From assembly GCF_900100665.1 (NCBI RefSeq), contig NZ_FNCS01000011.1, forward strand, positions 1 to 64,000: a stretch of 64,000 bases of DNA, read 5' to 3'. Below are positions 34,649 to 44,460 of this stretch, in pieces; the first letter of the stretch is position 1; every line of letters starts with the position of its first letter. Both the position numbers and the translations under genes were made by a program. Below the pieces are notes generated by a model, which was not told the DNA's origin, made no database searches, and saw nothing but the letters and a program-made list of their open reading frames with translations. The DNA is from Pelagibacterium luteolum (lineage in GTDB: Bacteria; Pseudomonadota; Alphaproteobacteria; Rhizobiales; Devosiaceae).

Positions 34649-35951
34649 AGCTGTGATCGAAGCCGGTGGTCTGGGCAAGGCCTACCAAATCTACAAAAGC
34701 CCTCAGGACCGGCTCAAGCAGATGCTGTTCCGCAATCGCCGGTTTTTCACCGAGTACTGGGCGGTTCAAAACGTGGATCTGCGGATCGGTCGCGGCGAAA
34801 CCGTCGGGATCGTGGGACGCAACGGGTCGGGCAAATCGACGCTTTTGCAGATGATTGCCGGCACGCTCCACCCCAATTCGGGGACTCTTCGGGTTGAGGG
34901 ACGCGTGGCCCCCCTGCTGGAGTTGGGGGCAGGGTTCAACCCCGAATTCACCGGCCGCGAAAACGTTCGGCTTTCCGCCGCCATCCTTGGCCTGTCCAAT
35001 GGCCAGATCGAAGAGCGCGAACCGGCCATTCTCGAATTTGCCGGCATTGGCGATTTTGTCGACCAGCCAGTCAAGACCTATTCTTCGGGCATGTACGCGC
35101 GGCTCGCCTTTGCGGTTGCCGCCCACGTCGATGCCGATATTCTCATCGTTGACGAAATTCTGGCCGTAGGCGATGCCGCCTTTACCCAAAAGTGCATGCG
35201 CTTTATCCACCGGTTCAAGGAGCACGGCACCATTTTGTTCGTTTCGCACGACACGGGCTCGGTCAACGCCTTATGCGATCGCGCCATCTGGATGGAAGGC
35301 GGGCAGGTCCGCGCCGAGGGTAAAGCGAAAGACATTTCACTCGCCTACCAGGCAGCATTACACGGCGAAGCCGACGGCAAGTCCTTCTCTCTCACCGGCC
35401 GCCGGCGGGAAACGCCAAGGCAGCGTCAGGACGTGCGGCACGAAGCCATCAGCAACTCGACCAAGCGCAATGAGATCGAAGTCTTCGAATTTGACCCCGA
35501 CGCGCCTTCATATGGAGCCGGGGGAGGTCGGATTGTCAAAGTGAGTGTCGAAAGTCCCTCCGGCGCAACATCCGTTCTTGAGGGTGGCCATGAAGTTGCG
35601 CTCAGAATTACCGCCGAAACTTCCAGTCCCCTGTATGGACCTATTATTGGCTTTTTCGTCCGTGACAGGCTTGGTCAAAACCTTTTTGGCGACAATACCT
35701 TCATTTCCTATGCTCACACACCGTTAGATGCGCAACCGGGCGAACAGTTCGAAGCGGTGTTCCGTTTTCAACTGCCATACCTACCCGAGGGTGACTATTC
35801 TGTTGCAGTCGCGCTTGCTGCAGGGTCACAGTCCGATCATGTGCAGCATCACTGGATCGATGATGCATTGACGTTTCGGGCTGTCGGCGGGGCGCACGAA
35901 AAGGGTCTTCTGGGGATTCCGATGCACGCAATTGAATTGACCAAGTACTAG
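34638..35951 (+). CDS. wzt: ABC exporter ATPase with Wzt-type C-terminal domain
   Basis: 437 residues from ATG 34638 (the ORF could extend to TTG 34632). The nucleotide-binding domain has Walker A GRNGSGKST, the signature YSSGMYARLAFA (in place of LSGGQ, as in this family), and Walker B ADILIVDEILAVGDAAF. Residues about 275-437 form a beta-sandwich like the O-antigen-binding Wzt domain (SYGAGGGRIVKVSVES, GFFVRDRLGQNLFGDN). Such domains recognise a capped glycan end before export, which suggests a terminal modification. It overlaps wzm by 11 bases. Confidence 0.93.
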   Translation: MSSEAVIEAGGLGKAYQIYKSPQDRLKQMLFRNRRFFTEYWAVQNVDLRIGRGETVGIVGRNGSGKSTLLQMIAGTLHPNSGTLRVEGRVAPLLELGAGFNPEFTGRENVRLSAAILGLSNGQIEEREPAILEFAGIGDFVDQPVKTYSSGMYARLAFAVAAHVDADILIVDEILAVGDAAFTQKCMRFIHRFKEHGTILFVSHDTGSVNALCDRAIWMEGGQVRAEGKAKDISLAYQAALHGEADGKSFSLTGRRRETPRQRQDVRHEAISNSTKRNEIEVFEFDPDAPSYGAGGGRIVKVSVESPSGATSVLEGGHEVALRITAETSSPLYGPIIGFFVRDRLGQNLFGDNTFISYAHTPLDAQPGEQFEAVFRFQLPYLPEGDYSVAVALAAGSQSDHVQHHWIDDALTFRAVGGAHEKGLLGIPMHAIELTKY

Positions 35952-35960
35952 GAGGGGGAG

Positions 35961-37400
35961 ATGTCATATGCCAACAGGGCATCGTTCATGGAGCCGCGCC
36001 GGGTTGTTGAACCGCTGGCCTGGGCAGGCCATATCCCTTTTGCCTTCTGGCTTGTGGAAGTTCTGCGACCCAAATGCATAGTCGAATTGGGAACGCACAC
36101 CGGCAATTCGTTCTGTGCTTTCGCCCAGGCCGTCGAAGCCTTTGAGATCGATGCAAAGGTATTTGCCGTTGACCATTGGCAGGGCGATGAGCACGCCGGA
36201 GCCTATTCCAAAGACGTTTTCGCCGAACTGTCACAATACATCGAAACGCTCTACCCGCAGATCGCTTCAATGGTTCGTTCATCATTTGATGAAGCTCTGC
36301 CAGAATTTGCCGACAAGAGCATCGACCTTTTACATATCGATGGCATGCACACCTACGAAGCTGTCCGGCAGGATTTTCTCGCATGGTTGCCCAAGGTAGC
36401 AAGCAACGGAATAGTCCTTTTTCACGATACCGCCGTGACTGAGCGCAATTTCGGGGTTGGCGCGTTTCTCAAAGAATTGTCGGCCGACTACCAAGTTTTT
36501 GATTTTCACCACTCTCACGGCCTCGGCGTTGTGGCGATTGGCGCAGTCCCACAAGCCCTCGCACCACTGTTTAACAATTTGTCAGATTCCGATGGCCTCG
36601 ACGCAGCGACTGTATTTGAAATGCTGGGGAATGGGGTTTTGACCCGAGCCCATGCTGATCGTTTTTCCACTCACTCTGACGTGCGGATATGCCGACCGGG
36701 CCCAGCGCAAGAAAACCCAAAAATGCGCGAACGGCTTGATCTGATCGCCAACTTTTTTCATCGCCAGAACGAACTGAGAAGTTCGTATCGATCTCCCTTC
36801 GTTGCGACGGAGCAGGCATATGATTTGTTGGTGGCCAGAATACTCTCGAGCGGTTATTTCTCACCACGATTTTACGCTTCCCAACTCGGATCGACCGATC
36901 TCAGCGATCGTGAATTGTGCCGCCACTACCTTTCACTGGGAGAAAAAGAAGGCCGCTTACCTTCCCATAGGTTCAATCCCTCATACTACGCTGAGGCCAA
37001 TCCGGACGTTGCTTCGAGCCGTTACGGTCTTCTTGAGCATTTCGTCTTATTGGGTCGGCTCGAAGGGCGCCATGGCGTTGGCGAGGACTCGCAGGTCATC
37101 GATGCTGCGAAGCTGTCAGCACACAGCCAATCGCAAATGAAGGCGCAAATTCCGGAGGATACCATTGGCGCTGGCGAACCCATAGAATTGGCCTTCGAGC
37201 AATTGTCCAACGAAATGTCTCGCGCCCAGGATCAATTGACACAGGCACGAGAACAGCTCGAACAAACGCGCCAGTCCGAACAAGCCGCCAAAGACGCGCT
37301 CGAAAATACCAGCCAAAGATTGCGGGCGATCGAAAACTCGCGGCTTTGGCGCATGACGGCCGGCCTGCGCGCCGTTATCCACAAAATGCGGGGCAACTGA
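35961..37400 (+). CDS. Class I methyltransferase fused to a linker and coiled coil
   Basis: 479 residues after a strong ribosome site (AGGAGGGGG). Residues about 20-200 are a Methyltransf_24-type SAM enzyme: IVELGTHTGNSF (40-51) binds SAM and LHIDGMHTYE (124-133) is the family motif. A middle segment has FNPSYYAEANPDVA, a motif found repeatedly in large glycan-synthesis proteins. Residues about 405-465 are a coiled coil (RAQDQLTQAREQLEQTRQS) ending SRLWRMTAGLRAV. A chain-terminating methyltransferase with a coiled-coil ruler, as in WbdD, would suit the Wzt with its C-terminal domain; that functional analogy is inference. Confidence 0.75.
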   Translation: MSYANRASFMEPRRVVEPLAWAGHIPFAFWLVEVLRPKCIVELGTHTGNSFCAFAQAVEAFEIDAKVFAVDHWQGDEHAGAYSKDVFAELSQYIETLYPQIASMVRSSFDEALPEFADKSIDLLHIDGMHTYEAVRQDFLAWLPKVASNGIVLFHDTAVTERNFGVGAFLKELSADYQVFDFHHSHGLGVVAIGAVPQALAPLFNNLSDSDGLDAATVFEMLGNGVLTRAHADRFSTHSDVRICRPGPAQENPKMRERLDLIANFFHRQNELRSSYRSPFVATEQAYDLLVARILSSGYFSPRFYASQLGSTDLSDRELCRHYLSLGEKEGRLPSHRFNPSYYAEANPDVASSRYGLLEHFVLLGRLEGRHGVGEDSQVIDAAKLSAHSQSQMKAQIPEDTIGAGEPIELAFEQLSNEMSRAQDQLTQAREQLEQTRQSEQAAKDALENTSQRLRAIENSRLWRMTAGLRAVIHKMRGN

Positions 37401-37523
37401 AGGTCATTCAGAACGCTTTTGCAAGGCGGGTGCGTGCGATGGCCACAGCCTCCTCCACTGGCAGGGAGGAGTTAAACGATCTGTTGGTGAAACCGCCATC
37501 AACCAAACATTTTTCGAAGCCGC

Positions 37524-39830
37524 TCAATCGCTAGATTGCACCGGTACGGTTTGCGGCAATTTGGAAACGCGGGGAGGAAAAGCTAGCGAGAAGTTTACCG
37601 CGGAAATGGTCAGGTTGGGTGAGTAAAACGGGTCTTCTTTGAGCTGCGTTCTCCATGATTTCATCATATACTCAACTTCGTTCCGAAATCGTTCGTATTT
37701 CTCGGGCGTATCTTCCGCTCCCCGTGATACACTTTCAAGATGATACAAAGTTGCAAACGGTGTGAAAACGTTTCTTAAACCGAGGTCACGCACACGAATG
37801 CAAAAGTCAACATCATTGAAAGCTATAGCTAGGTCAGCTTCATTGAGCCCCCCGATTATCTCGAACGTCTCTTTCCTGACTAACATGCAGGCCGCGGTGA
37901 CGGCAGAGTAGTTCGACGCAACGGCGAGCCGACCGAAGTATCCCGCGTCCAGGTCGCTGGTAGCGCCATGCGAATGCGCGGCCACGCCGCCAACGCCAAG
38001 GATGACACCGCCATGCTGCAAGGTTCTGTTCGCATAGAGCAGCTTTGCGCCAACGCATCCAATCTCAGGGTCCGTGGCAAAGGATACCATTTCATCCAGC
38101 CAGTCGGGACTAATGACTTCAATGTCATTATTGATCAGGCCAAGAATCTCGCCCCTGGCGAAACCTGCCGCGTAATTGTTTATCGCCGAATAATTGAACG
38201 GATGATCATAGGAAAGATTTCGGACACGCGACTCATCGGAGAGGCTTTCGAAATAAGCAAGGGTGTCGGGATCAGTTGATCCATTGTCCACGATCAGGAT
38301 TTCATAGTTGGAATAGATGGTCTTTTCGAGAATCGAATCCACACATCCTTTGATCAATTCAAACCGATCGCGCGTCGGTATGATGAGTGAGACAAGGGGC
38401 TCAGGCTGGGGAATGTGTGGCCGGTACCGGTAAAATGGCAGCCCGGCCACCTCCTCGACCCGCGCACCACTGCCCAACCGCTTGGCATGGTCTTCCAGCG
38501 CCCGAAATCCGGCGCTATAGGCATAGCCTTTCTCACTGCCGGCACTTGCGGTAGATCCCGCTGCCGCCCGCCAATGGTAAAGAATTTTGGGGATGTGGCG
38601 AATTGCTGCGATCGGCTGCGTCTCGATCACCCGTAAATTGAGATCGTAATCCTGGCTGCCCTCATAGCCCTTTCGCCATCCCCCAAGGGAGCGGACTAGC
38701 GCGGTCTTATGAACCGTCAGGTGATTGAAATAGTTATGAGCCCGAAACATTTCCAGCGAAAAATTGGGCTTGAAAAAGGGATCGTAACGCTCCCCTTTGC
38801 CATCAATCTTGTCCTCGTCTGAGTAGATCAGTGCGGCATCGGGATGGCGGCTGATTTCCAGTGCAACTTCAAGCAACGCGTTGGGCCGCAAGAGGTCGTC
38901 ATGATCGAGCAAGGCAAACCAGTCACCCTTGACCAGGGCCAGAGCGGAATTGGACGCCTCGGAAATATGTCCATTTTGCTCGCGGAACACCACCTCGATG
39001 CGCGAATCCAGCGCTGAGAACTCTTCGAGCACCGTCCGAACGCGCCGATCGGTGGACGCATCATCGGCAATGCACAACTGCCAGTTCTGATAAGCTTGCC
39101 CTCTCACGCTTTCTATCGCCTCGCGGAGCAGATCTTCGGGCGCATTATAGACCGGCATGACCACCGAAATCAGGGGCGGATCGACAAGGTCCAGCGCCAT
39201 CTGGCGCATTGTTTCGATCTCGTCAGCCGTAAACGTATCATAGCGCCGGACCCACTCGGCATAGCTTGCACCAGTTATCTCTCTCGCTTCGCGCGCAAGC
39301 GACCGGCCCAGGGCTTGCCGTAGCCCAACAATGCCGTCTTTTTTAAGCACGCTATAGGACTTGCCGAGCAGCCGCCGCACATCATCGAGCGAATTGACCC
39401 GATTGGCGGCAGCCCGAGAGACGCGCGCAATTTTACTGAATGGCGTCGAGAGACGCGACAAGCTGATCATGCCAACACTCAAGGCTCCCGGAGCGTCGTG
39501 CGGGTCGAGACGGAGTCTGTGCACCGGCCTCTCTATCTCGAAGATACAGTACGGCACATTTTCGCTAAGCCGAAACGACACAATCTCGACTTCGGAGAAG
39601 TCACTACCCGTATCCAGATACAACTTGACGTTGAGACCATCAGTTTCGATCTCTGGATCTACTAAATCAAGCCTGTACTGCCCTGGAACGAGGGGGCGTC
39701 TGAGGCGAACAATAAAACTTGGATCACTCCCCGTAAAACGCCATGAGGTTCGCCTGGCCGATTTCTCGACAATTTCAACATCGCCCAGAGGAGAAAGTTT
39801 TAGAGCGGACATCCTCGACAACAATTGCAT
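37524..39830 (-). CDS. Two-domain GT2 glycosyltransferase, 768 aa
   Basis: Contains two complete GT-A domains. The first, about residues 218-440, has ISVVMPVYNAPEDLLREAI and WFALLDHDDLLRPNAL. The second, about 480-720, has VSLIIPTRDRFELIKGCVDS, ILIVDNGSTDPDT and LGLINNDIEVI. An N-terminal beta-rich region of about 120 residues resembles sugar-binding or adaptor domains. Tandem GT2 proteins often add alternating sugars in rhamnan-type chains. The ATG overlaps the rfbD stop (TGATG), making it the third gene of rfbB-rfbD-GT on the minus strand. Confidence 0.9.
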   Translation of the reverse strand: MQLLSRMSALKLSPLGDVEIVEKSARRTSWRFTGSDPSFIVRLRRPLVPGQYRLDLVDPEIETDGLNVKLYLDTGSDFSEVEIVSFRLSENVPYCIFEIERPVHRLRLDPHDAPGALSVGMISLSRLSTPFSKIARVSRAAANRVNSLDDVRRLLGKSYSVLKKDGIVGLRQALGRSLAREAREITGASYAEWVRRYDTFTADEIETMRQMALDLVDPPLISVVMPVYNAPEDLLREAIESVRGQAYQNWQLCIADDASTDRRVRTVLEEFSALDSRIEVVFREQNGHISEASNSALALVKGDWFALLDHDDLLRPNALLEVALEISRHPDAALIYSDEDKIDGKGERYDPFFKPNFSLEMFRAHNYFNHLTVHKTALVRSLGGWRKGYEGSQDYDLNLRVIETQPIAAIRHIPKILYHWRAAAGSTASAGSEKGYAYSAGFRALEDHAKRLGSGARVEEVAGLPFYRYRPHIPQPEPLVSLIIPTRDRFELIKGCVDSILEKTIYSNYEILIVDNGSTDPDTLAYFESLSDESRVRNLSYDHPFNYSAINNYAAGFARGEILGLINNDIEVISPDWLDEMVSFATDPEIGCVGAKLLYANRTLQHGGVILGVGGVAAHSHGATSDLDAGYFGRLAVASNYSAVTAACMLVRKETFEIIGGLNEADLAIAFNDVDFCIRVRDLGLRNVFTPFATLYHLESVSRGAEDTPEKYERFRNEVEYMMKSWRTQLKEDPFYSPNLTISAVNFSLAFPPRVSKLPQTVPVQSSD

Positions 39831-40720
39831 CAGTCCCGTGTCTTTCCGTGAGCCTGATCACAAAACCGGATCACGCCTTCCCGCCAATCGGGCAATGTGT
39901 GGCTGAACACATTTGTAAACTTCGCTGTATGGAGCCGCGAATTGGCGGGCCGTTTTGCGGGTGTCGGATAATCGGCGGTCGTGATCGGCTCAACGCCGGC
40001 AGACGCTCCACCGCGCTCGGACGAGCGGGCAAAAATCTCCTCGGCAAAGCCCGCCCAGCTCGTCGCACCGGAATTTGTCATGTGAAAGACGCCGCGCCAG
40101 TCACTCGCTTCTTTTTCGGCCAGCATCTTGCGCGCAACGGCGAGGATGCCATCAGCGATATCGGGCGCATAGGTCGGCGTGCCATGCTGGTCCGCCACCA
40201 CACGCACCACATCACGATCCCCCGCCAGCCGCAGCATGGTTTTGGCAAAATTGTTGCCCCAGGGCGCATAGACCCAGGCCGTCCGCAATATGGAGTGCGT
40301 GGGATTGGCTGCTGCAACAGCCTGCTCCCCCGCCAGCTTGGACGCCCCATACGCCCCTTGCGGATCGGTGGCGTCGTCCTCGGTATAGGGCGAGGGCTTG
40401 TCACCGCGAAAGACATAATCGGTCGAAATCTGAATAATCGGCACCCCGATCCGCGCCGCAGCTTCGGCGACATATCCGGCACCATCGCGGTTGATCGCAC
40501 AAGCCAGCTCGGGCTCGCTCTCGGCCTTGTCCACGGCGGTATAGGCCGCCGGATTGATCACCACGTCAGGGCGATGGGCTTCGACCTGTGTTTTTATCGA
40601 AGCCGGATCGAGCAGATCAAGCTCGGGCCGTCCGACACATACGATTTCAACCGTATCGCTCGCACATTTCGACAGCGCCTGTGCGACCTGGCCGTCGCGG
40701 CCGGTGACAAGAAGTTTCAT
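39830..40720 (-). CDS. rfbD: dTDP-4-dehydrorhamnose reductase
   Basis: A 296-residue RmlD. MKLLVTGRDGQVAQAL carries the GxxGxxG NADPH loop; VVINPAAYTAVDKAESEP and STDYVFRGD with GASKLAGE (YGASK catalytic pair) follow. It performs the last step to dTDP-L-rhamnose. ATG 40720 with GAGGGG upstream is the family start; a GTG 12 bases earlier overlaps the rfbB stop as GTGA and is an alternative. The gene order rfbB-rfbD is compact. Confidence 0.95.
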   Translation of the reverse strand: MKLLVTGRDGQVAQALSKCASDTVEIVCVGRPELDLLDPASIKTQVEAHRPDVVINPAAYTAVDKAESEPELACAINRDGAGYVAEAAARIGVPIIQISTDYVFRGDKPSPYTEDDATDPQGAYGASKLAGEQAVAAANPTHSILRTAWVYAPWGNNFAKTMLRLAGDRDVVRVVADQHGTPTYAPDIADGILAVARKMLAEKEASDWRGVFHMTNSGATSWAGFAEEIFARSSERGGASAGVEPITTADYPTPAKRPANSRLHTAKFTNVFSHTLPDWREGVIRFCDQAHGKTRD

Positions 40721-40728
40721 GTATCCCC

Positions 40729-41787
40729 TCACGCGCTCTGCCCGAGCCGCTCACCGGCATAATTTTTCTCGCGGATCGGCCGCCACCAGGCCTCGTTATC
40801 CAGATACCAGTCGATGGTCTTTGACAGACCGCTGTCGAAGGTTTCCACAGGGCGCCAGCCCAGCTCGCGCTCGGCCTTTGACGCATCGATCGCGTAGCGC
40901 CGATCATGTCCGGGCCGGTCGGCTACGAAGCCGATGAGATCGCGATAGCTCTGCCCACCAGCGCGCGGGCGCTTGGTATCGAGCAGATCGCATACCGTTT
41001 CGACAACCGAAAGATTGGTGCGCTCTGCGTTGCCGCCGATATTGTAGCTCTCACCGGGCACACCCTTTGTGACCACAAGCTCGAGCGCTCTTGCGTGATC
41101 TTTCACATAGAGCCAGTCGCGCACATTGGCGCCCTTGCCATAAACGGGAAGGGGCTTTTCGTGCAGCGCATTGAGGATAACCAGCGGGATGAGCTTTTCG
41201 GGAAAGTGATACGGTCCGTAATTGTTCGAGCAGTTGGAAACTACAGTCGGCAGCCCATAGGTATGGTGCCAGGCGCGAACCAGATGATCCGACCCCGCTT
41301 TGGAAGCTGAATAGGGCGACGAGGGCGCATAAGGTGTATCTTCGGTGAAAATGCCGCTATCGAACGGGAGGTCGCCAAAAACCTCATCTGTGGAAATGTG
41401 GTGAAAGCGAAATTCGGCCCGTGCATCTTCTGAAAGTTCGCGCCAGTAGCTCAGCGCCGCATTGAGCATCCGGAAGGTGCCCACCAGATTTGTTTCGATA
41501 AATGCCGCTGGACCGTCGATGGACCGGTCCACATGACTTTCAGCGGCCAGATGCATTACATGGGTCACCTGCTCGGTCCGCAATATGTCGAGGATCCGCG
41601 CCTCGTCGCAAATGTCGACCTGATGAAAACTGTAGCGATCCGATGCTGCCGCCCGAGCAATCGAAGAAAGGTTACCCGCATATGTCAGCTTGTCGACATT
41701 GACGACGCTAGCGGCCGTATTTTCGATAAGGTGACGAACCACCGCCGAGCCGATAAAGCCCGCTCCCCCGGTGACAAGTATTTTCAT
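40729..41787 (-). CDS. rfbB: dTDP-glucose 4,6-dehydratase
   Basis: A 352-residue Rml[20 protein letters not shown] holds the NAD loop, [15 protein letters not shown] is the family signature, STDEVFGDL gives the active-site Thr-Asp-Glu, and [15 protein letters not shown] the YxxxK pair. It removes water from dTDP-glucose, the second step to dTDP-rhamnose. I prefer ATG 41787 (GAGGT at 9-base spacing) to 41796. It is the first gene of the minus operon and diverges from the glycosylphosphotransferase gene. Confidence 0.95.
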   Translation of the reverse strand: MKILVTGGAGFIGSAVVRHLIENTAASVVNVDKLTYAGNLSSIARAAASDRYSFHQVDICDEARILDILRTEQVTHVMHLAAESHVDRSIDGPAAFIETNLVGTFRMLNAALSYWRELSEDARAEFRFHHISTDEVFGDLPFDSGIFTEDTPYAPSSPYSASKAGSDHLVRAWHHTYGLPTVVSNCSNNYGPYHFPEKLIPLVILNALHEKPLPVYGKGANVRDWLYVKDHARALELVVTKGVPGESYNIGGNAERTNLSVVETVCDLLDTKRPRAGGQSYRDLIGFVADRPGHDRRYAIDASKAERELGWRPVETFDSGLSKTIDWYLDNEAWWRPIREKNYAGERLGQSA

Positions 41788-41849
41788 TTCGGTCATACCT
41801 CGTTGGACAGGTTTGGACTATTTGAATTCGGCGCGAAGGTAAAGCAATT

Positions 41850-41910
41850 GCATTGCGGCACAAGATCGACAACGTGATGACAATGCAGAGCTACCCCGGC
41901 ACCGCATTGT
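41850..41910. promoter_or_regulatory. Repeated GCATTG motifs in the rfbB/phosphotransferase divergent promoter
   Basis: GCATTG occurs at 41850-41855, as its complement CAATGC at 41881-41886, and again at 41904-41909. The last two form a 7-bp inverted repeat, ACAATGC/GCATTGT, with a 17-base spacer. The 184-bp gap must hold promoters for both strands, so this is a plausible regulator site. No regulator is identified. Confidence 0.3.
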
Positions 41911-41971
41911 CCCCCAGCTGCATTTTCTGCATGCATGTCCGAAAAAACGTTTTCATGAGCAAGGGGTCGGC

Positions 41972-43321
41972 GTGACCAGCAAACTCAAAAAGGCGGAACG
42001 CGAGAAGACCAACTCTGTGCGCACCCGCGGCAGATCGGCTCGCCGCCGCGCCGATCTGTCCGATGTGCTGGAGAGGGGCGCAGGCATACGCCCTCACAAG
42101 TTCATGGCCGACTTTGGGGCGATGCTTCCTATCGCCCTGGCATCGGGTGCTCTTCAGTCGACTGTCTATATCGCGGTCCTGCTCCAGGATGGGCGCAACG
42201 ACTGGCACAATACAGTCTTTGTATGCACGCTTTTGATTCTAGGGTCGATATTTGGTCCGGCAACTACGGCCGCTCTGCGGACGCGGGAATTTCCGTTCAC
42301 GCTGTCGGTGCTGATTGCAATCTTTGCGTTCAACATCGTCATTGTCGTGCCCTCAGCCTTGCGCGTGCCGGTCAGCTATACGGGATTTCTCGCAGCTGCG
42401 CCTATCGCCGTTCTTTTCGCAATCATCGCCGCAACGCGGCTGCGGGCCAAAACGGGCCCCGTTGCCATCCTGGACTTTCCAGGTGCCGACCAGATCGACC
42501 GGCGCGTTGAGGGGACGATCATAAAGCGGGCGGATGTTACTGACACAGAACACCTTTGGTCATTCAATCATCTGCTCATCGATCCCCAGACCCACTACCT
42601 GCCCGAATGGCAAACCTTCCTGGTGGGCGCCCAGTTGCGTGGAATTCAGATCGAGCCCTGGTTTTCTTATACCGAAAGCGTTACGCACAAGACCGATCCC
42701 AAGCGCTTCAATATCGCCCACCTGGCGTTCACTCCTTCGCAAATTCTCTATGTCCGACTGCGCCGGGGACTGGATCTCTTTTTGCTCGTCCTGGCAGCTC
42801 CAATCATTTTGCCGCTCATGGCAATGATTTGGGCCTATATCCAGGTGCTTGACGGATCACCGAGCATCTTCGTGCAAACGCGGCGCGGCTATCTGGGCCA
42901 GAGCTTCCGCATGCTGAAGTTTCGGACCATGCGGCGCGGAACGCATGGCGGTGCGACGGCCAAGAACGACAACAGAATCATACCTGGCTGCGGATTGCTG
43001 CGGAAATTTCGTCTTGATGAGCTTCCGCAGAGCATAAATATACTTAGAGGGGAAATGAGCTGGATCGGTCCGCGACCAGTTTCACTCGAAGTTGCCCGCG
43101 CCTGCGAGGTATCCGAGCCGACCTATACGGCACGCTATCTGGTGCCTCCTGGAATATCGGGTTGGGCACAGGTCAAGATGGGATATGCCGAAAACTTCGA
43201 TGCCGAGATCGAAAAGCTCGCCTACGATCTGTACTATCTCAAGCGCATCTCGCTTGACCTGGACCTGGAGATTACGCTGCGAACATTCCAGACGTTGTTT
43301 CTGCGCAAAGGCGCGCAGTAA
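41972..43321 (+). CDS. Polyprenyl glycosylphosphotransferase (initiating sugar-phosphate transferase)
   Basis: A 449-residue membrane enzyme starting at GTG. About four N-terminal helices and a CoA-binding-like fold segment precede a fifth helix (LDLFLLVLAAPIILPLMAMI) and the C-terminal catalytic domain. That domain has MLKFRTMRRG, FRLDELPQSINILRGEMSWI and GPRP. It transfers a sugar-1-phosphate from a nucleotide sugar to undecaprenyl phosphate, the first step in building the polysaccharide that wzm/wzt export. It is divergent from rfbB and followed by non-coding DNA, so it is monocistronic. Confidence 0.93.
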   Translation: MTSKLKKAEREKTNSVRTRGRSARRRADLSDVLERGAGIRPHKFMADFGAMLPIALASGALQSTVYIAVLLQDGRNDWHNTVFVCTLLILGSIFGPATTAALRTREFPFTLSVLIAIFAFNIVIVVPSALRVPVSYTGFLAAAPIAVLFAIIAATRLRAKTGPVAILDFPGADQIDRRVEGTIIKRADVTDTEHLWSFNHLLIDPQTHYLPEWQTFLVGAQLRGIQIEPWFSYTESVTHKTDPKRFNIAHLAFTPSQILYVRLRRGLDLFLLVLAAPIILPLMAMIWAYIQVLDGSPSIFVQTRRGYLGQSFRMLKFRTMRRGTHGGATAKNDNRIIPGCGLLRKFRLDELPQSINILRGEMSWIGPRPVSLEVARACEVSEPTYTARYLVPPGISGWAQVKMGYAENFDAEIEKLAYDLYYLKRISLDLDLEITLRTFQTLFLRKGAQ

Positions 43322-43694
43322 GTCCGGGTTCCGCCCACATGAGCCGGAACGCCGCACATTCGCCGGCTCCGATCTGTGACAATTCACAGCCAGAGCGTTG
43401 GCGGTGCAGGACGGCGCTTCTGGTTTGCGAATCCGGATTCGCAATTGCAGGTGTCATATCTGCCCATCATGCGCGAGCAACAATCCTCGACAAGCCGCTG
43501 CCAATCGGCGGCCCGTTGCCGGTGCCGGCCCCGGATCAGCCGAATAGCCTTTAGGCCGGGGGCCCCGCACCTGGGGCGCGTCAGCAAGAAGTGGAAACTG
43601 TTCTGCGGTTCGTGACGCCAATGAAACGAGAACAGAGATCAAGCCCACAATTACAGGCCCCCAAAGGGATCCGGACGTGAGTAGCGGATCAAAT
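43322..43694. other. Intergenic region with a perfect 20-bp palindrome
   Basis: No supported gene between the phosphotransferase and the DUF3102-like gene. A spacer-free palindrome with arms TTGCGAATCC lies at 43425-43444. A short minus-strand frame (SLWGPVIVGLISVLVSLAS) has one hydrophobic stretch but no good start. The region marks the border to the next accessory cassette. Confidence 0.45.
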
Positions 43695-44333
43695 CTAAAG
43701 CGCGAGTTCGTGGCTGGGGGCCAGTGGCGACGTTGCGACATCCTCAAGCATTTTCGCAAGGGGGGCCATGTTGGCCTGCCGGAGCAGGTCGATCAGATCA
43801 CCGATCTGATCCCCCGCAAGCTCGTGTACAAAATTTGCAGCCTTTATCTGCGCTTGTTTGACTTCCGCTTGGCGCCGCGTTCTGGCTTCCTGCCCCTCTG
43901 ATCCCAAAACGATGTCGGCCACGCGCTTGCAGATCAGCGCATCGGTCTCGAGCTTGCCATCCTCGATGTCACCAACAATCTCATCACGCAATACATCGCT
44001 CAACTCCTCCGAAGACAGTGCCTTGAGCGTCTTGAGCTGCAAGACCAGCAATTTTGGCTGATCATTCGGCAGCGTGGCGGCAATGCGCATATAGATCTGG
44101 GCGCTTCGGCGCCCAAACGGCAGATTCTTGTCGACCCAGCTACAAAACAGACCATGCTCCATGTTTCCCTTGGCGTCAGTCAACAACTGCCCGACATCAA
44201 AATAGTACTTTCCCATCGCCTTGAGAGCCTTGTCGATCAGAGGCTTGTGCTGCTTGAGACGCGCGGCATCTTCAGGCGCAATCTTGCTTGGCATCACGGC
44301 TGCCGGGCGTTTTTCAGATTTATTATCAGTCAT
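43695..44333 (-). CDS. DUF3102-like protein
   Basis: A 212-residue soluble protein. Residues about 30-90 (DKALKAMGKYYFDVGQLLTD, FCSWVDKNLPFGRRSAQIYM) match the DUF3102 pattern of a helical domain ending in an aromatic/Gln-Tyr helix. This domain is found on plasmids, prophages and integrative elements. The rest is helical and charged. The ATG has GAGGAC upstream. It diverges from the gene at 44461 across 127 bases. Role unknown; DNA binding or plasmid/phage maintenance is suspected from distribution. Confidence 0.7.
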   Translation of the reverse strand: MTDNKSEKRPAAVMPSKIAPEDAARLKQHKPLIDKALKAMGKYYFDVGQLLTDAKGNMEHGLFCSWVDKNLPFGRRSAQIYMRIAATLPNDQPKLLVLQLKTLKALSSEELSDVLRDEIVGDIEDGKLETDALICKRVADIVLGSEGQEARTRRQAEVKQAQIKAANFVHELAGDQIGDLIDLLRQANMAPLAKMLEDVATSPLAPSHELAL

Positions 44334-44460
44334 GATCGATAGTCCTCTCGATTGATCAGCGCTTTTTGCAAGACGCCCCTAAGTGTGTAATACTGTCTAA
44401 CACGTTTGACAAGGGCTAAAATTCCCGCCATCTCTCAGTGAGCTAATCAGGACAAACACC

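Noticed and set aside
39743-40762. Plus-strand 339-codon ORF
   Set aside because: Antisense shadow of rfbD.
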